A stretch of DNA of 64,000 nt from Cymbomonas tetramitiformis (GCA_001247695.2 LGRX02034276.1:19377-83376), one strand, 5' to 3'; counted from the first letter of the stretch, positions 22,981 through 35,899 are shown. Notes: generated by a model from the sequence alone, not told the origin. Numbers and translations are program-made.

Positions 22981-24169
22981 AGACGTACAGAGTCTGACTC
23001 TCGCTCTCGTCTCTTGCTGTTGGATGTTGGGATGTCGCACGTCGACGTGACGATGACGTCTCACGTCACGTCTGTTCAACTATCTCGTGTGTGTCTCGTC
23101 TGCTGGTGATCTGGTCTGACGCTGACGTACTCTGGCTGAGACCACGAGCCTCCGGACGCGATTTTTTCACTTTTTTAAGGATTTTTTATTTTTCTGTATT
23201 ACACCGGAGGTTACGAGCTGCTTTCCATTGTTGTCTGTCGAGAATCGCGCGATCGGCCGCGCAGCGGCCGAAGCTCGTAACCTCTGGCAAGCCAGAGTAG
23301 GTCTGACGTGAGGTGAGCGGAACTCCAAGACCACCCCAACGCAACAAACTCAAAACGAAGGAAACTCCTCTGAAGGTTCTACTTTCAACTGTTGGACTTG
23401 CTTCTGAGACATTTCAGACCTACAATACTGACAATCTTGGGCTCTACCTGAAAAGGAACAACACCACTTTCCCTGATTCTGTGCCACCTCTCAGCTGTGC
23501 AAATAAATTCGGGATAAAACGAAAATGGCACCCGGAGATTTTGCTATGAGATGCCCGTGTTGTAAGAACCCCTGGCAGCTACCAGCGTCCGAGCTGCCCC
23601 AAGGTCACAACTCCCCGAACGTGACCTGCGGTTCAAAGCTTTTCTCCTTGCAGTGTTCCACCAGCTCGTTTGAAAAAAGTGGTAATCTAAACGCGCTCTA
23701 CAAAAGATAGCTGTGGGCGCAAAAAATACATAACCTCACACACTTGAAGTCAGTTCATTAGGTTTGCAACCTCCACTGTGCACTTTCTCTTACTCTCAAC
23801 AGCTGTTAGGAGTGAGATGTGATTTTGGCTCCGGTTTCGCGGTGATCTGTGATCTGTGTAGTGACAGCGCTTGAACCAACATCGACCAGTCCGGTGTCAC
23901 TCACGATGCATGCGCACGACTCTGCACCATATAGAACGTGGCCAGTGCTGTGATTTATGGTGATTGAATATTTAAAAAGATGATTTACTTGAGCGCTGTC
24001 TTCCAAAGATTGTCAGGGCTTTCAACTGCACTGGTGTGTCAGGTATTTCAAGGTACGATTGTGACAATTGCTCCTGCGTAGGTCGAGAAGATGTGCTCAA
24101 TGACTCGGAGGGAGGATGAAGGAGTGCCTACGGTGTGTGTGTGCTGATGTTGTAAGCGAACAGGTACAG
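22981..24169. other. Intergenic region upstream of peptidase gene
   Basis: I see no convincing gene. It contains the hairpin at 23203-23296 and a short frame at about 23525-23710 with a CPCCKNPW motif that I cannot assign. The promoter and any further 5' exon of the M13 peptidase gene should lie in the right part. Confidence 0.4.
23203..23296. repeat. 94-bp hairpin element
   Basis: CCGGAGGTTACGAGC at the left pairs with GCTCGTAACCTCTGGC at the right (one mismatch), around about 65 bp rich in GGCCGCGCAGCGGCC-type palindrome. It resembles the hairpin at 8934-9017 in size and start. Confidence 0.5.
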
Positions 24170-27100
24170 CTCCCCCGCCACCACCACCAGATTCCACTTG
24201 CGATGACTGCACAAAGTCAGCGACGGAGTGGGAAATGCGGAAAGGCATCTTCCCAGAGAACATGGAGCTTCAGGCAGACCCTGGCGCGAACTTCTATGAA
24301 TACGCGAACGGTGGTTGGATTAAGAATAATCCAATCCCACCCGAATACAGGTGTTCGAGTTTCTGAAGCGTTCACACACATTCGTTGTTTCATGGACAAC
24401 TGTCATGTTGTAACGTTTTCACTCTCTCAGTTTGGATCCTTTCATTCAATTGATCATCCTGCGGTTTGCAAAAGTCTTATTGTTATCGTAGCAAGACCGA
24501 ACTCAAGAATGACGCCTATACTGATTCGCCCATTAGTTCACCTTTCGAGTACCAAAACTGCTGAACATAGGGAAGATGAGCATGTTCACAGCTGTTTCGC
24601 GAACTTGCACTTCTATCATATTGACGTTGAGTCTCCTTCTTTTCGCGTACGCCTCGGAATGAAGAGCTTGAGAAATTTGCGTGGGCGGCGCCCGACCCAT
24701 GAAGAGTAGTGGAGTGCATGTTTCATCTCGTGGGGTAACGAATGCATGTCTCATCAACCGATACGATGGTGCTGTCGCCGTCATGTATCGTAGGAGATTC
24801 AACAGGATCACACGAGTGGGTGGATACTTGCTTTGATGCACAGTGCTTGGGGAGCATTCCATCAACTGGCGGATCAGAATCTGACGATAACCAAAAGTAT
24901 TGTGGAAGAGGCTGCCGTCGCCAGCGACGATGACATCGCTAAGATCGTGAGGCTTCGGGGTTTTTCTCTCGTTTCGCGAACCCAGCTTCCTTGCTGGCTG
25001 ACTCTTAAGGAACAGACCTTGGCTGTATTGCGCCACGACTGGCACGAGTTCTACGCCCCGTGGTGTCAAGTTTCATCATCCCTGCGAACTTCGCTGGCAT
25101 AAGATGATAACCCGACTTTGCACGGACTTCTCCCAGTTCGACCCACCTGGAGACGATGTCACTTGCTCACTTGATGGGTAAAGCAGAGTACAGCAGCATA
25201 ATCGTAAATCAACTGAGATTTGAAAGCTGTTTGGAAGGCCCTTGATAGCACTCCTCTCTCCCAATGGCGCTTTGCTGACCTGGACAAGGTGTCCACTCTG
25301 CCTTGCTGTTACTCACCTGATCACCTCGGGATGGGGACCTTCCCGACTAGGTTGGTGACCTATGGACCTGCGGTATGGACACCGAGGCAATCAACGCCGC
25401 CGGCTGCACTCCGATCGCAGATCTCCTGTCCAGCATCAATGAGTTGCTCACGACACATAGTGACCCGAGCCAGGTCACACGTGTGGTGGCAACGCTTCAC
25501 GCCCAGGGGGTGTCTGCCCTTTTCGGTCTATCCGATGCCCCAGGTTCGGACCCCACAGCTCGCAGCAGCATCTCTGACGACGACGGCTGCAGCATGTGTT
25601 GCATCAGCCGCAATTCTGACATAGCCGCAGAAAGAACAGGAAAAACCGGCAAATCTTCGGAGTGCGAGATGTGCGGCCCTCCAGCCTTGCGTTCATATGT
25701 TTGACCTGGATTCTGCAGCGGCATATCCGCTATAGATTGCAGTGCTGACACAGCTGCATTCCAGGCAGTGTGGGTTGCACTTTTGACCTAACCAGCTGCT
25801 CTCTGAGTCGGCACCGGTGCGGCGCCTCCGGTTATGTGTACAGATGCGAAGAACAGCTTGCACAGCATCGCGCAGCTGCACCAGGGGGGGCTCGGATTGC
25901 CGGACCGGGACTACTACTTCGACGAGGACAAGGCCGAGACCCGCGCCAAGTACATCGAACATGTTGCGCGCATGCTCGCTATGCTTCCAAAACTCAATCA
26001 AATCGATGCGGCCGAGCTCACCAAAGGTGTGCTGGTGTGCTTCATTTGTGTTGAGTGCGAAGAGCCAAGGTCCACATCCCTGTCTTGCATTTGGCGAATT
26101 TGATGACTATCTGCCTTCCACCGTACTAATCTCCATGGAACCATATTTTTGTACGCAACCGCCCTGCCTGACGTCCCAGCACCCGGAGCACGCTCTACCA
26201 TTCATGTGGGCACGTGGAGCGATATGCCATGCGTGAAGAAGATGCTCCAAGCGACATATAATCTTTATGAAAACCCTGCTTCGAGACGCATATCGGCATC
26301 GCAGAACTTGGAGGGCAGTGCAAGATTGCACACATCACTCTCGGAGGGAGAGAGGGTAAAGGCGGTGGGAGCCTTCATGTCGGAGGAGCTTTGTTGTTCC
26401 TTTCCTTCTTTTGTTTCCTTCCCTTGGTCGGTGGCACTGAAAGAGAGGAGATCCAGGAAGGGGGACTGATGGGGTTGAAAGAGAGGAGATCCAGGAAGGG
26501 GGGCTGATGGGGTTGGGGCAACTTGCAGTGGCGGGGGACGTGATGGCTTTTGAGACGGCTTTAGCGGAGCTGCATCTGACCCGCACCGCGCGACGTGATC
26601 CAGATTTGACGTACAATATAAGGACACTGGCAGAGGTTGGCGAGGAGGCTCCCGGCGCTGTCAGGTGTGGGAGTTACAACATACCTTGTACATGCACAGA
26701 TTCAAATTCTAAGTGGAAACCTGATCTGGACAGACTTGAAACAGGCACACCACATACTAGGCACGGTAAAAGGGCACGTAAGCCTTGCTATCATACACAC
26801 CAATCCAATGGGGGAATGCTATTTTCCTTATTTATTTTCCTGTGGCTGGCGCCTTGTCATCCATCTCTCCTATTGTCGCCGGTGTCAGTCGTCATCGCCA
26901 GTGTCATCCATCGCTCTATATTGTTGCATTCTTGCCATCCACCCCCTTGAGCCCTAGTAATGCCATTACTTAGTACACCATTACTTCACAAAACCCAATT
27001 AATAACTGAGCATCGATGCTTCATGATTTATCCCATATTTAGTAGCATGATAACACAGCGATTCTGATATTTAGCAACTGCGAGCTTGAGGAGCCGGATG

Positions 27101-30100
27101 GCTGGAGGGCCAATCAACTGGCATCTTAGCGAGTGGAGGGCCAATCAACTGGCATCTTAACGAGTGGAGGGGTATTCAGGTGGGCAGAGTACTTTTCGGA
27201 GGTCGGGAAGGCGGAGCCTGGACCTCTGAATCTGGATTGCCCGGCATTTTTCACCGGCATGTGCCGGCTGGTGGCTGACCTCCCAGCTGCGACCCTGTGC
27301 GCGTACCTGCAGTGGAATGTGATCAATCATTATGCCGCGTATCTCTGGGAGGAGGTGGACCGCGCAGATTTCGAGTTCTTCCAAAAGTTCCTCAGTGGGC
27401 AGGCGAGTCCTCGGGGACCTCCCCGGCCTGGAGATGGGAGTCTTAGGCCCCCCCCAGCACTCCCATGCACGCACGGCACGACGTCGAGATTTTCTCTTCT
27501 CCTACTCTCGAGAGCGAGCAAGCGCGCGCGGGCCTCGGAGCCTTCGACAAAGATCGCCTCAGAGCGCGAGCCGCGGAGCCACCGACAAAGATCGCCTCAG
27601 ACAACGCTCTGGCTCGGGCACGCTAGTGCCTCCGCATTTGGCATTCAGTCACAATTGATACGATGCAGGCACTCGATGACAGCCAATTTCGCACGACTCT
27701 CACGAACTCTGCCTTATTCTGTATCTCCCAGCACACGTGGAGAATGAGGACCCCGTTACCATGCAATGCATGGGTACGCTTGGACGATGGAGGATAAAAT
27801 GCACGGTGCGCACCCGCGCGATGCTGACATACGGAGTTGGGGGGGGCACCAGGCGGAGATGAAGCCGCGGTGGAAGCGCGTGCTCTCAGTGATGAACGGC
27901 CAGATTGGGGAGGCGGTGGGCCAGCTCTACGTGGCGAAATGTTTTCCCCCGGAGAGTAAGACGAAGTGCCTCAAAATCGTCAATGCAGTGCGTGAAGTGC
28001 TGGAGCGGCGTCTCACGGAGGTGGCATGGATGGGGGACACCACGCGAGTGGAGGCGCTGAAGAAGATGGCTGCCTTCGGGGTCAAGATTGGATACCCGGA
28101 TAAATGGGTGGACTACTCCACGCTGCAGGTGCCTCGTCACTGAGTAAGGTCGCAGCTGGTGAAGAGGGCGGGTGATAGGAAGGGGCCGGCAGGAGGGGAA
28201 CCCGCCACGAAACCGGAATGCAACCGCTGATTATTTATGGCAAGTGTAAAAACTAATCAGATTTTGAATATAGAATCCTGGATTTATCCGAGATGGGCCT
28301 TTGATTACAACCACCAGCACATTATGCAATTCGCTATATATGTACCAACGGGTCCTGGGATGATGGTGGGCTGGCTTTTGTTGGCCGATCTCATGCCGTT
28401 CAATGTGTGGCACGGCCATTTATTGGAACGTCCCATCCTCTCGCACGGGAGAGGGAATACAGATTGCTTCAGGACTCAGGATCACGCCAAGCTTTGTACT
28501 CCTGTAGAATATTCGTATGTGATGACAAGTCAGAGGTTTCTTTTGCAAGGGTTGGTTCCAGCCGGGGGATGCAGGCAAGGGGCTGCGAGGAGATGCCATT
28601 GGCGAGAGGGTATGCGAGGAAATACTATTGGCGTGAAGCGCTGGCGAGAGTGTGAGCATTGGTGAGACGGGCTCGCAGAAGGGATATTGTTGGGCTGATG
28701 AGAGGTATTATCGGGGATAAGCCGGGGGGGATATGATAGTGCGATGGGGAAATGGTGGTGTTGGTTACAGCTGGACCGTAATGGATACGGTGCCAACGTG
28801 CGGCGGTGCGAGGCGTTTGACTTCCAGCGCATGCTCGCCCGCTTGGATGTCCCCGTGGACCGCAGTCGATGGCTGATGGCCCCCCAAGTCGTCAACGCGT
28901 ACTATCATCCAATGCTCAATGAAATCGTGTTTCCCGCGGCCATTCTTCAGTACCCCTTCTTCGACCCGAGATCAGATGACGCCGTCAACTTTGGGGCCAT
29001 GGGGGTCGTGGTGGGGCACGAAATGACCCATGGGTATTGTCTCCGCCGCCAGTCCATGGTGCCTTGCGCACGCGCCCTTGACCTAGCCGCACTTTCACCT
29101 AGCTGCAGTGCATCTACCCGATTTCACTGTTTCCGCGAAGGCGCTCTTTGAGGTCGCTCGCCTGGCCGGTCACCAGAACAAGCGAGAGGCATGATACCTC
29201 GGCATCAGATGTCGTGGCGCCGTGGGTGTCATGACTGAACCTGCATTTGCCCATCATTATTGTCAATATCGTCCCAAAAAATAAAGAAGCTAATAAATAA
29301 ATCAGAAAACCTTTTCAGGTTTTGTGGCTTTCGTCGGAGGGAGCCGAGCCCTCGTAAGAAGCTAAAACGAGAGAGAGAGAGAGAGAGAGAAAACGATATT
29401 CCTGCGGGGTGTGGAGTTTTGCCCCTCCGGCGTCTTTTCTTTTTCAATGCCCTTTAACCCTCTTCTTTCTCACTCCTTTTGCCCTCTTGCTCCCCATCGC
29501 ATTCCTGCCCTTGAAACCCTCTTGGTTCTTTTGACCAGTGGGAAGCGTTGGAGGTGGCAATGGGAGGGAGTTGGAGGCAGGTACGATGACAAGGGGCGCA
29601 AGTATGACTTCGAGGGCAACTTGCGGGACTGGTGGGGGGAAGCTGACGCCGCTGAGTTCAAGAAGCGTGCGCAGGTCATCGTAGACCAGGTGCGCAGTAT
29701 GACAGGGGATGCACACCTGACCGGTTCCCCCAGCAGCGTCATACCACGGAGTTTGGCGGACCGGGAAATGTAGCAGTGCCTTCCTCGCCGAGACATGGGG
29801 AAGGCAGAGCTTGAACCAGCATACAAGCATGTGCGAGGGCGCCCTCGCTGGTCATCCGAGTCGGATAGTACCCTGGAAGGGGGACTTCATTGTCTGTTGA
29901 AGATAAGGTGCGTGCGATGATGCCGAGGGGGAGCCACCTGACGGGGGGGGTTGTTTCCAGGCCAGCAAGCATTTGGTGCACGGGAAGCCGCTGAACGGGG
30001 AGCTGACGCAAGGGGAGAACATAGCAGATCTCGGGGGGCTCAAGCTGGCGTATGCAGCCTTCCAGCATGCCCAGGCCAAAGAGGGGGATGCCTCAACCCC

Positions 30101-30738
30101 GGACCCTTCGGGTTTCACCCCTGAGCAGCGCTTTTTCCTTGGCTATGCACAGCTGTGGCGCCAGAACATCACCAAGGAGCGCGCATTACAGGTGAAACCC
30201 GCAAGCCCCCACCCACAAGCTATGCGGATGTAGCTCGGAACACGACTCAGAAAACCAGGAAGGCAACGTGGCTGCATCCAAGCCCCCTGAAGATCCCGAA
30301 AGAAAGCCATTGTAAAGGAAATGTGCGCTTTGGTGTGTACATGCGGGATGCGGGGTGCCTATCCATCCTTCGGATGCGAGCTCACTCCGCCCGTGTGCTG
30401 TGGTATCCTTGAGCCAGGGGGTACGGTAGCTGTCCTGAGCAGATTCGTGTGTATGCGAAGTATACCGAAGCAAACTGTTGGGGTTTCCCGCTTTGAACAA
30501 TTTGATGCCATACGCTGTTCTTAGAGGATGTTCGTCTGGGAGGTGAAGCGGTGGTGTTAAGGGGGTGTTTGAGGGGACAATGGAAAATGCGCAGTTGGTA
30601 ACGATCGACCCGCATGGTCCTGCAGACCTCCGTGTGAATCAGCCTCTGAGAAATATGACGGAGTTTCACCAAGCATTCACGGTGAAAAAGGGCTCTGCGA
30701 TGTGGATGCCGAAGGATGAGCAGGTGGATATTTGGTAG
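24170..30738 (+). CDS. M13 family zinc metallopeptidase (neprilysin/PepO type)
   Basis: Eleven exons can be read by family conservation and splice sites: 24170-24350, 24844-24946, 25351-25543, 25844-26026, 26529-26664, 27165-27402, 27853-28128, 28771-29033, 29581-29689, 29961-30191 and 30595-30738. All phases agree. From the ATG at 24235 this gives 663 aa, near the usual M13 length. Exon 1 holds the family start (ENMELQADPGANFYEYANGG). Exon 8 has substrate-binding NAYY (N457) and the zinc site HEMTH (498-502, catalytic E499). Exon 10 has GENIAD with the third ligand E558 and D562. Exon 11 encodes the conserved C terminus (NMTEFHQAF). Intron 6 starts with GC (CAG|GCGAGT); all others are GT-AG. 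No signal peptide or membrane anchor is visible unless a 5' exon lies upstream, so it resembles soluble PepO-like forms. The product should cleave oligopeptides. First-exon start uncertain. Confidence 0.93.
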
Positions 30739-31480
30739 GACAAATTTGCTACGTTGCAAGTTCTCTACGGCTACAGCAAGAATTTTGCATTCACGCTTGT
30801 ACTGTGCGATGCCAAATGCACATTGAGAAGCCATGTAAGCATGCAAAGCTCCCAGAAAGAAAGTTGGTGACACTGTCATCGACGTCGCATGTGTGGGCTG
30901 GAACAAAAGAATTATACACAAACGACGAAGCCTGCACCTGCGCCTGGCGGGTCGCGGATCGTGGTCGTGGTGATATTACGATTAGTAATCGTAAACTTCA
31001 GATTTTCGAGAACACCAAATCGAACAGACAGAGGAAGGGAGAGTAACGTAGACAACATATTGTATGCCCGTGTTCGTGTAACAAAAAATGTAAAATTGCT
31101 TTGTGTCATGTGTGTTCGACGACACCACGTAAAATGGACGGAAACCGACACCACGAAAATTAGTGCTGGTAGGGCGTACCAATGGGTCTGGGGGGTGGGG
31201 GTGGAGTCCTCCCAGTGGGGGTATGGGAGGTTAAAGTCTTGAAAACATCCGGAATCTTTAAAATCGACGCTGATGTGGGATGTGGGGGGAGCCTTCCCAC
31301 TGGGCGAAGTCTTAAAAACATCCGGAATGGGTGCGCAGTCTGTGAAACACGTTTCACAAAAAAATGTGGTAATGGGGGGCGTGCTGGGATTTGGGAATTA
31401 CAGGATGTAGTCGTGTAGTTATGTAGTCTTTACAAAAATATCGTAATATATACTCTACAATGGGGGGTCTGAATCTGACG
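30739..31480. other. Downstream region of peptidase gene
   Basis: No gene seen. It contains a small repeat, AAGTCTTGAAAACATCCGGA at 31232 and its near copy at 31304, and the palindrome GTGAAACACGTTTCAC at 31339-31354. Confidence 0.4.
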
Positions 31481-31481
31481 A

Positions 31482-31665
31482 GAAGGAGCACCCAAAAAAC
31501 AAATGGCACCTATGACTTCCCGGCGAAATGGCCCGATTAAGAGTCAGTTGTCAACGCCTTTTTCATCGTTTTGACCAGTCGAAAAGCGGTTGCTGACTGT
31601 GCCGCGCGACAAGTGATCGCATTGGTCATACGTGGCACCGAATGGCATCGTCCGGTGAACATTTT
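31482..31665 (-). pseudogene. Duplicated gag fragment
   Basis: This 184-bp segment is a direct repeat (about 90% by eye) of 32198-32382, the 3' end of the gag pseudogene. It lies 716 bp before that copy in the same orientation. It is a fragment only. Confidence 0.7.
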
Positions 31666-32197
31666 TTGTTTTCAAACTTCATAAAAAACGTTTTAAAAGC
31701 GCACAGGTACCTGGGCACCTGGCATAGGTTTGTTCGCCGACGGCGCTGGAGTCGCAGTCAAACTCGCCGCGTATTTTTCAATGTGCTTCCGGGGTATGCG
31801 GAAACGGGAATGAAAAGGTTTCCCACATAGAAGTTGTAAATGACTCGATGAATGTTGTTTCTAACACCTTTACAAACGTTTCGTGATGTTGGGGAATTTC
31901 AGCTTTGCCGTGCGTCGGCAACTATTATCTCTGTAAGTGGCTTACTTACAGGTGGCCGTGCAGACATAAATTTAGCACAAGGTAGGGTGAATTAGGCTTT
32001 ACTGCTCTAGGCTCCATAGTTCTTCACCAAAGTTGGTGAGAAGCGTGTTTGACCTGTTTGGAAGGCTTGGAAGTATTCCTTTTATGGGGGCAGTGCGCCC
32101 CGAGAAGATTTCTCTGGCGGGACTGATCAAGTCCTCGGGTTTCAACACCCCTGCTCCCCCCTCTAACTCTTGTGTGCTCTAACGTTTGCAGATGGGC
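31666..32197. other. Spacer between gag fragments, no gene seen
   Basis: I see no protein motif or structured repeat in this interval. It separates the two copies of the duplicated gag segment. Confidence 0.4.
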
Positions 32198-32260
32198 ATC
32201 GGGAGCACCCAAAAAAACCAATGGCACCTATGACTTCCCGCGAAATGACCCGATTAAGAG

Positions 32261-33690
32261 TCAGTTGTCAACGCCGTTTTCATCGGTTTGGCAAGACGAA
32301 AAACGGTTGCTGACTGTGCTGCGCGGCAAGTGATCGCATTGGTCATATGTGGCACCGAATGGCGTCGTCCGATGAACATTTGCCCGCTGGAAGCGAGCGG
32401 CGAAGACGGAGTTCTCGATGTCCTCGCTGGAAAAGGATTGTGCCGATACGCCCCCTTTCCCGCCGTTGGGGCAGTCCCTATGCCAGTGGCGTGCGCGCTG
32501 CTTCGCGCACGCCGCATTCTGACAATATGGTATAGTGTTGCCCGTGCCCCGATGGAAGGCCACCTTCTTGGAGATGCCCTGCGGCCACTGGGCAGGGGCT
32601 CAGCAACGAACCTTTGCTTCATCCTGCGGTCCGACTTCTCCGCACGCCGCGTGAATCCGCGAGGGGAAGCCGAAGACTCGTCGGAGTCGGTGTTAAAGGC
32701 GGCCCATTCGCGTTTGAGGTCGAGGACCATGGTGCGCAAGTCGGAGAGGGCGGTGTCGTCCGTCGCGCCCGCGGTGTCCTCGTGGTCCCGGTTCATGAAG
32801 TGTCGGCCATGAAAACGCGCAGCGGAAGCGAAGCCGGTGTCGCCGCCCGCCTTGGAATGTGCGGCGTAGCATTCCCGCACCCATTGCTGGATGGTCAGGA
32901 GGTCGTGCGCTGCCCGCTAGTCGTGAAGCAGCAGCCTCGACACCGCCGGCTGGTAGAAGGTGCGGTCCAGCGCCTGGATGAATACGGACTTGGCGTCCTC
33001 CTCGTCCCATGTAGACCTCGTCCGCGCGGCTTTGAGGGCGGTGTTGAAGTCACTGATGGCGTCATGCGGGTCCACATTCGCAATCACGCGGAACCCCAAG
33101 CATATCGGAGGTTCCCTGGAATGGGGCGTCCGAATGCAGCAGCTTGTGGGCATCTGGGCAAACTCCAACAGAACCCGCTTCCCATCCGACGGGAAAGTGG
33201 AGCTGGGGCTGTCCATCCAGTCAGCCGCGGGCGACGTAGGGTGGACGAGGAGCTCGAGGGGGGGGGATATAGCAAAGCGTCGGCCTCCTCGCGCGGACGG
33301 CAAGGGTGGCGCCGTCCAAGGTGGAGGGGAGCGAAAGCGGGATCCTCGGTGACGAAATATGACCGTTACGCCGACACCAGTCGCGTGAAGAGAGCCGAGG
33401 CATGCTTGGGACCCATTTCCAGAAAATCTGTTCTCCTTCGTCTCGAAGAGCTTGCGAGGTACAGCTTTGGCCACTTTCACGTGGAAGTGGTCCTTCTGGA
33501 GCGAGCGTGCGGACAACCGCCAGGAAGATGGCTCCCGCCGAGTTGGCCGGTGGCGCAGGAGCCACATGCGTTTGCGGTGTAACAGCATGTCGTGCGGCCG
33601 CGTTGTCAAAGATAGTAGCTAGGGAGCGTCGCTGCGACGCCGTACTTGATGTCGATATAGTCGTAAGAAACCATTGAGAGAAAGGACTGG
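32261..33690 (-). pseudogene. gag: Gag pseudogene related to 9856-11757
   Basis: Reading the minus strand across several frames gives segments matching the intact gag in order: SLATIFDNAAARHAVTPQT, KVAKAVPRKLFETKENRFSG, DWMDSPSSTFPSDGKR, LTIQQWVRECYAAH and the same unusual knuckle CQNAACAKQRARHWHRDC (C-x4-C-x6-H-x4-C). At least three frameshifts separate them, so the gene is dead. It ends near 32261. No pol remains nearby. Confidence 0.8.
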
Positions 33691-33837
33691 AGGGGCGGAG
33701 TGAGGCAACAGAAAGCGAGGGCGGTAGTAGTGAGGGGCGGCCAAGAGGTGTGGATGGTCGTCGTAAGAGCAGGCCGCGAAAACGCAAATGTCTGGAGAGT
33801 CGTGTGGTAGTGGCGGCCAATACGTGTTAGGTTGAGC

Positions 33838-34020
33838 CCAGGCAGCCCTCCCGAGAGTCTCGGTGTAGGCCCCTGGCTAGACCCCTAGTCCGATCTGACT
33901 CGGGTACCGCTGTCCGTGTGTGTCACTGTAGTGTCACATGCCGTTAGGTTCCGTTCGAGACTTTCGCCTAGGTTATAGATTTCAGTATCTGATATCTACT
34001 CACACTTTATATATATTCTG
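33838..34020 (+). repeat. Possible diverged LTR fragment
   Basis: By eye, segments such as GGCTAGACCCCTAGTCCGAT, CTGTCCGTG and GGTTATAGATTTCAGTATC resemble, in order and on the plus strand, parts of the LTR at 9154-9391. The orientation is opposite to the adjacent gag pseudogene, so it may belong to a different insertion. Weak evidence. Confidence 0.3.
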
Positions 34021-34087
34021 AATACAGTTAACCAATATCGGCTCACTCCGAATATACCGGTTTAGGTATATTCACTAATACGCAAGG

Positions 34088-34146
34088 GACGGTATCGATA
34101 GTTCGATATCCCGATATATCGATATATCGATATATCGAAAATATCG
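34088..34146. repeat. ATATCGAT palindromic repeat
   Basis: Tandem overlapping ATATCGAT units (CGATATATCGATATATCGAT), capable of snap-back pairing. Confidence 0.7.
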
Positions 34147-34159
34147 TTCTCATCACAGC

Positions 34160-34745
34160 TTTTAGGACATCCTGTAAAGATGCTGAAGCTGCAGACGTTG
34201 TCAAAAGGGCGAAGCGAAAGGCAGAGAAGGCAGCTGAGGAAAAGGCAGAAGGTATTACTGATATACGTATTTCGTTTTGTTTTTCGACTTGTGCGTGAAC
34301 GAACATGTGTTGCATGCCCTTTCAGTTGACATCATAATTGCTAACAACACGTGCGTGTATTCGTAATGCAGCTACTGGCGACTTTGAGTGGAAGGATGGT
34401 GCCACCGTCAAGCGCAAGGCGGCCTGCTGGAAGTGCTACATGTGCAGGTACTCTGACACCCATCCTGAAAAGATCGAGGACGTCTACTGCAAGATTTGCG
34501 GCCCCGACTTTACTCTCGCTGTTTCTGGAAATACTTCGAACGTGCGCAGCCACCTCGCCCACGTCCACACGGATGTCTTCTGCGAAATGCTTTCATCGAC
34601 GGCGAGATGCGGTGCTGGCGGCGACGGCAGTGGTCCTGGATCCTTCTGGCACGACCCCCGAGTCTCAGCATGTCAGCAAACAGATATCACCGCTGCCATG
34701 TTGCCCCCAGTTCCCAACGAGCGACGCGATGCTCTGCACAGGCTG
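34160..34745 (+). CDS. BED-type zinc finger gene fragment (hAT-like N terminus)
   Basis: Two exons can be proposed. One, ending at 34251, encodes a Lys/Glu/Ala-rich helix (KRAKRKAEKAAEEKAE). After an intron (34252-34371), exon 34372-34745 carries GDFEWKDG, WKCYMCRY and a BED-like finger (YCKICG...NTSNVRSHLAHVH), with Cys and His ligands correctly spaced for a C2H2-type BED domain. It ends at a strong donor, CTG|GTGAGT. BED fingers commonly start hAT-family transposases and their domesticated relatives. I find no catalytic hAT core or C-terminal dimerisation domain downstream, so this is a fragment or the following exons lie beyond what I recognise. Confidence 0.55.
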
Positions 34746-35477
34746 GTGAGTTCAACATAATCATCTGTTTGGACTAGCTTGTTTTATTTATGTAGCCTGT
34801 TGTAGCTTACCTGTTGTTTCGGTGTTCGCATGTTACGGTATCCAGCTTTCTTACTTCTCGGTGTGCTGACGTTGGTTGCAGATTTCACTTTGGATTGTCC
34901 GTCGAAAACGGGCTTTTTCCAGGAAAAAAGGTTTTCGAGGAATAGAAAAGTGCTAAATGGGGAATAGAAATTATGTCCATTTCTGGGGAATATATTGTAT
35001 GTCACACGCACATGCGTCTAGTATCACCGTTTGTAATATTTCCCCCCCACCCCACCTGTTGACTTGGCTATTGCAAACATGAGGAAGCCTCCGAAAAAGT
35101 AAAGCAGGGTGTGCCTTTCTTGCGACAACGGCGGGTGCCGTTGTACTATTGAACACACTGATGGTATGCCTTTTACTGTCCTCTATTCAAGAAAGAGGAC
35201 ATGGTAAAAGATTCTCCATCAAAAATGAAAGGTGCGTTGCCCTTGCTTTCCACTCCCTTGTACAGTTGTGTGTGAAACTCTTGCGCTTTTTTCGATATCA
35301 AATCTTTCGCTTCTTCAGAGTAGAAAAAACATACCACGCTTCCACATCTCCTAAACTACGGTCAAAACCGGGGTATTTATCACATTTATCACACAGGGCA
35401 TTAACACAACATAACTTTCCATATACATTCTAGATAATAAGTGTTAGATGCAACTTTTTTTGCGCAAGCAAGATTAC

Positions 35478-35600
35478 GGGGCTTTCGTTGAACCAGGTAC
35501 GGGGCTTTCATTGAACTAGATACGTGGCTTTCGTTGAACCAGATGATACGGGGCTTTCAGTGAACCAGGTATGTGGCCTTCATTGAACTGTCAGATACGT
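35478..35600. repeat. Minisatellite (ACGGGGCTTTCGTTGAACCA)
   Basis: Five imperfect units of 23-29 bp, consensus ACGGGGCTTTCGTTGAACCA plus a short variable GGT/GAT tail. Confidence 0.8.
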
Positions 35601-35848
35601 AATTCTACGAGTTCCTGACCACGATACCGAGTGTGCAGGCAATTCTGCTTAAATTAGAAAGGGTTGGAAGCAAGATCCGTTCGGAATCTAGGATGCTGGA
35701 CGGTTCTTGTGAGGGGGGTAATGGGCGTGATTCGAGCCAGCCAACTCGACTCACGCCCAACAGGCAGGGACGCATCCTGCACAGCATGAACATATCACGC
35801 ATATCATATAAGCATAATAAACACATACTGACCGTTTGGCAGTGCAAT

Positions 35849-35899
35849 TTCACCTCTAGCGGAAACGCGGGTGTCAACCGCGTCCACGTTTCCGCTAGG
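35849..35899. repeat. Inverted repeat hairpin
   Basis: CTAGCGGAAACG and its complement CGTTTCCGCTAG flank about 22 nt, which itself contains CGCGG...CCGCG. Confidence 0.7.

Noticed and set aside
23313..23710. Small ORFs with a CPCC motif
   Set aside because: No start context, splice support or recognisable domain; left as intergenic.
31339..31354. Palindrome GTGAAACACGTTTCAC as a regulatory site
   Set aside because: Single occurrence without context; could be chance.
32614..33582. 322-aa plus-strand ORF
   Set aside because: It overlaps the minus-strand gag pseudogene, whose segments match a related intact gag in order; the plus frame shows no motif.
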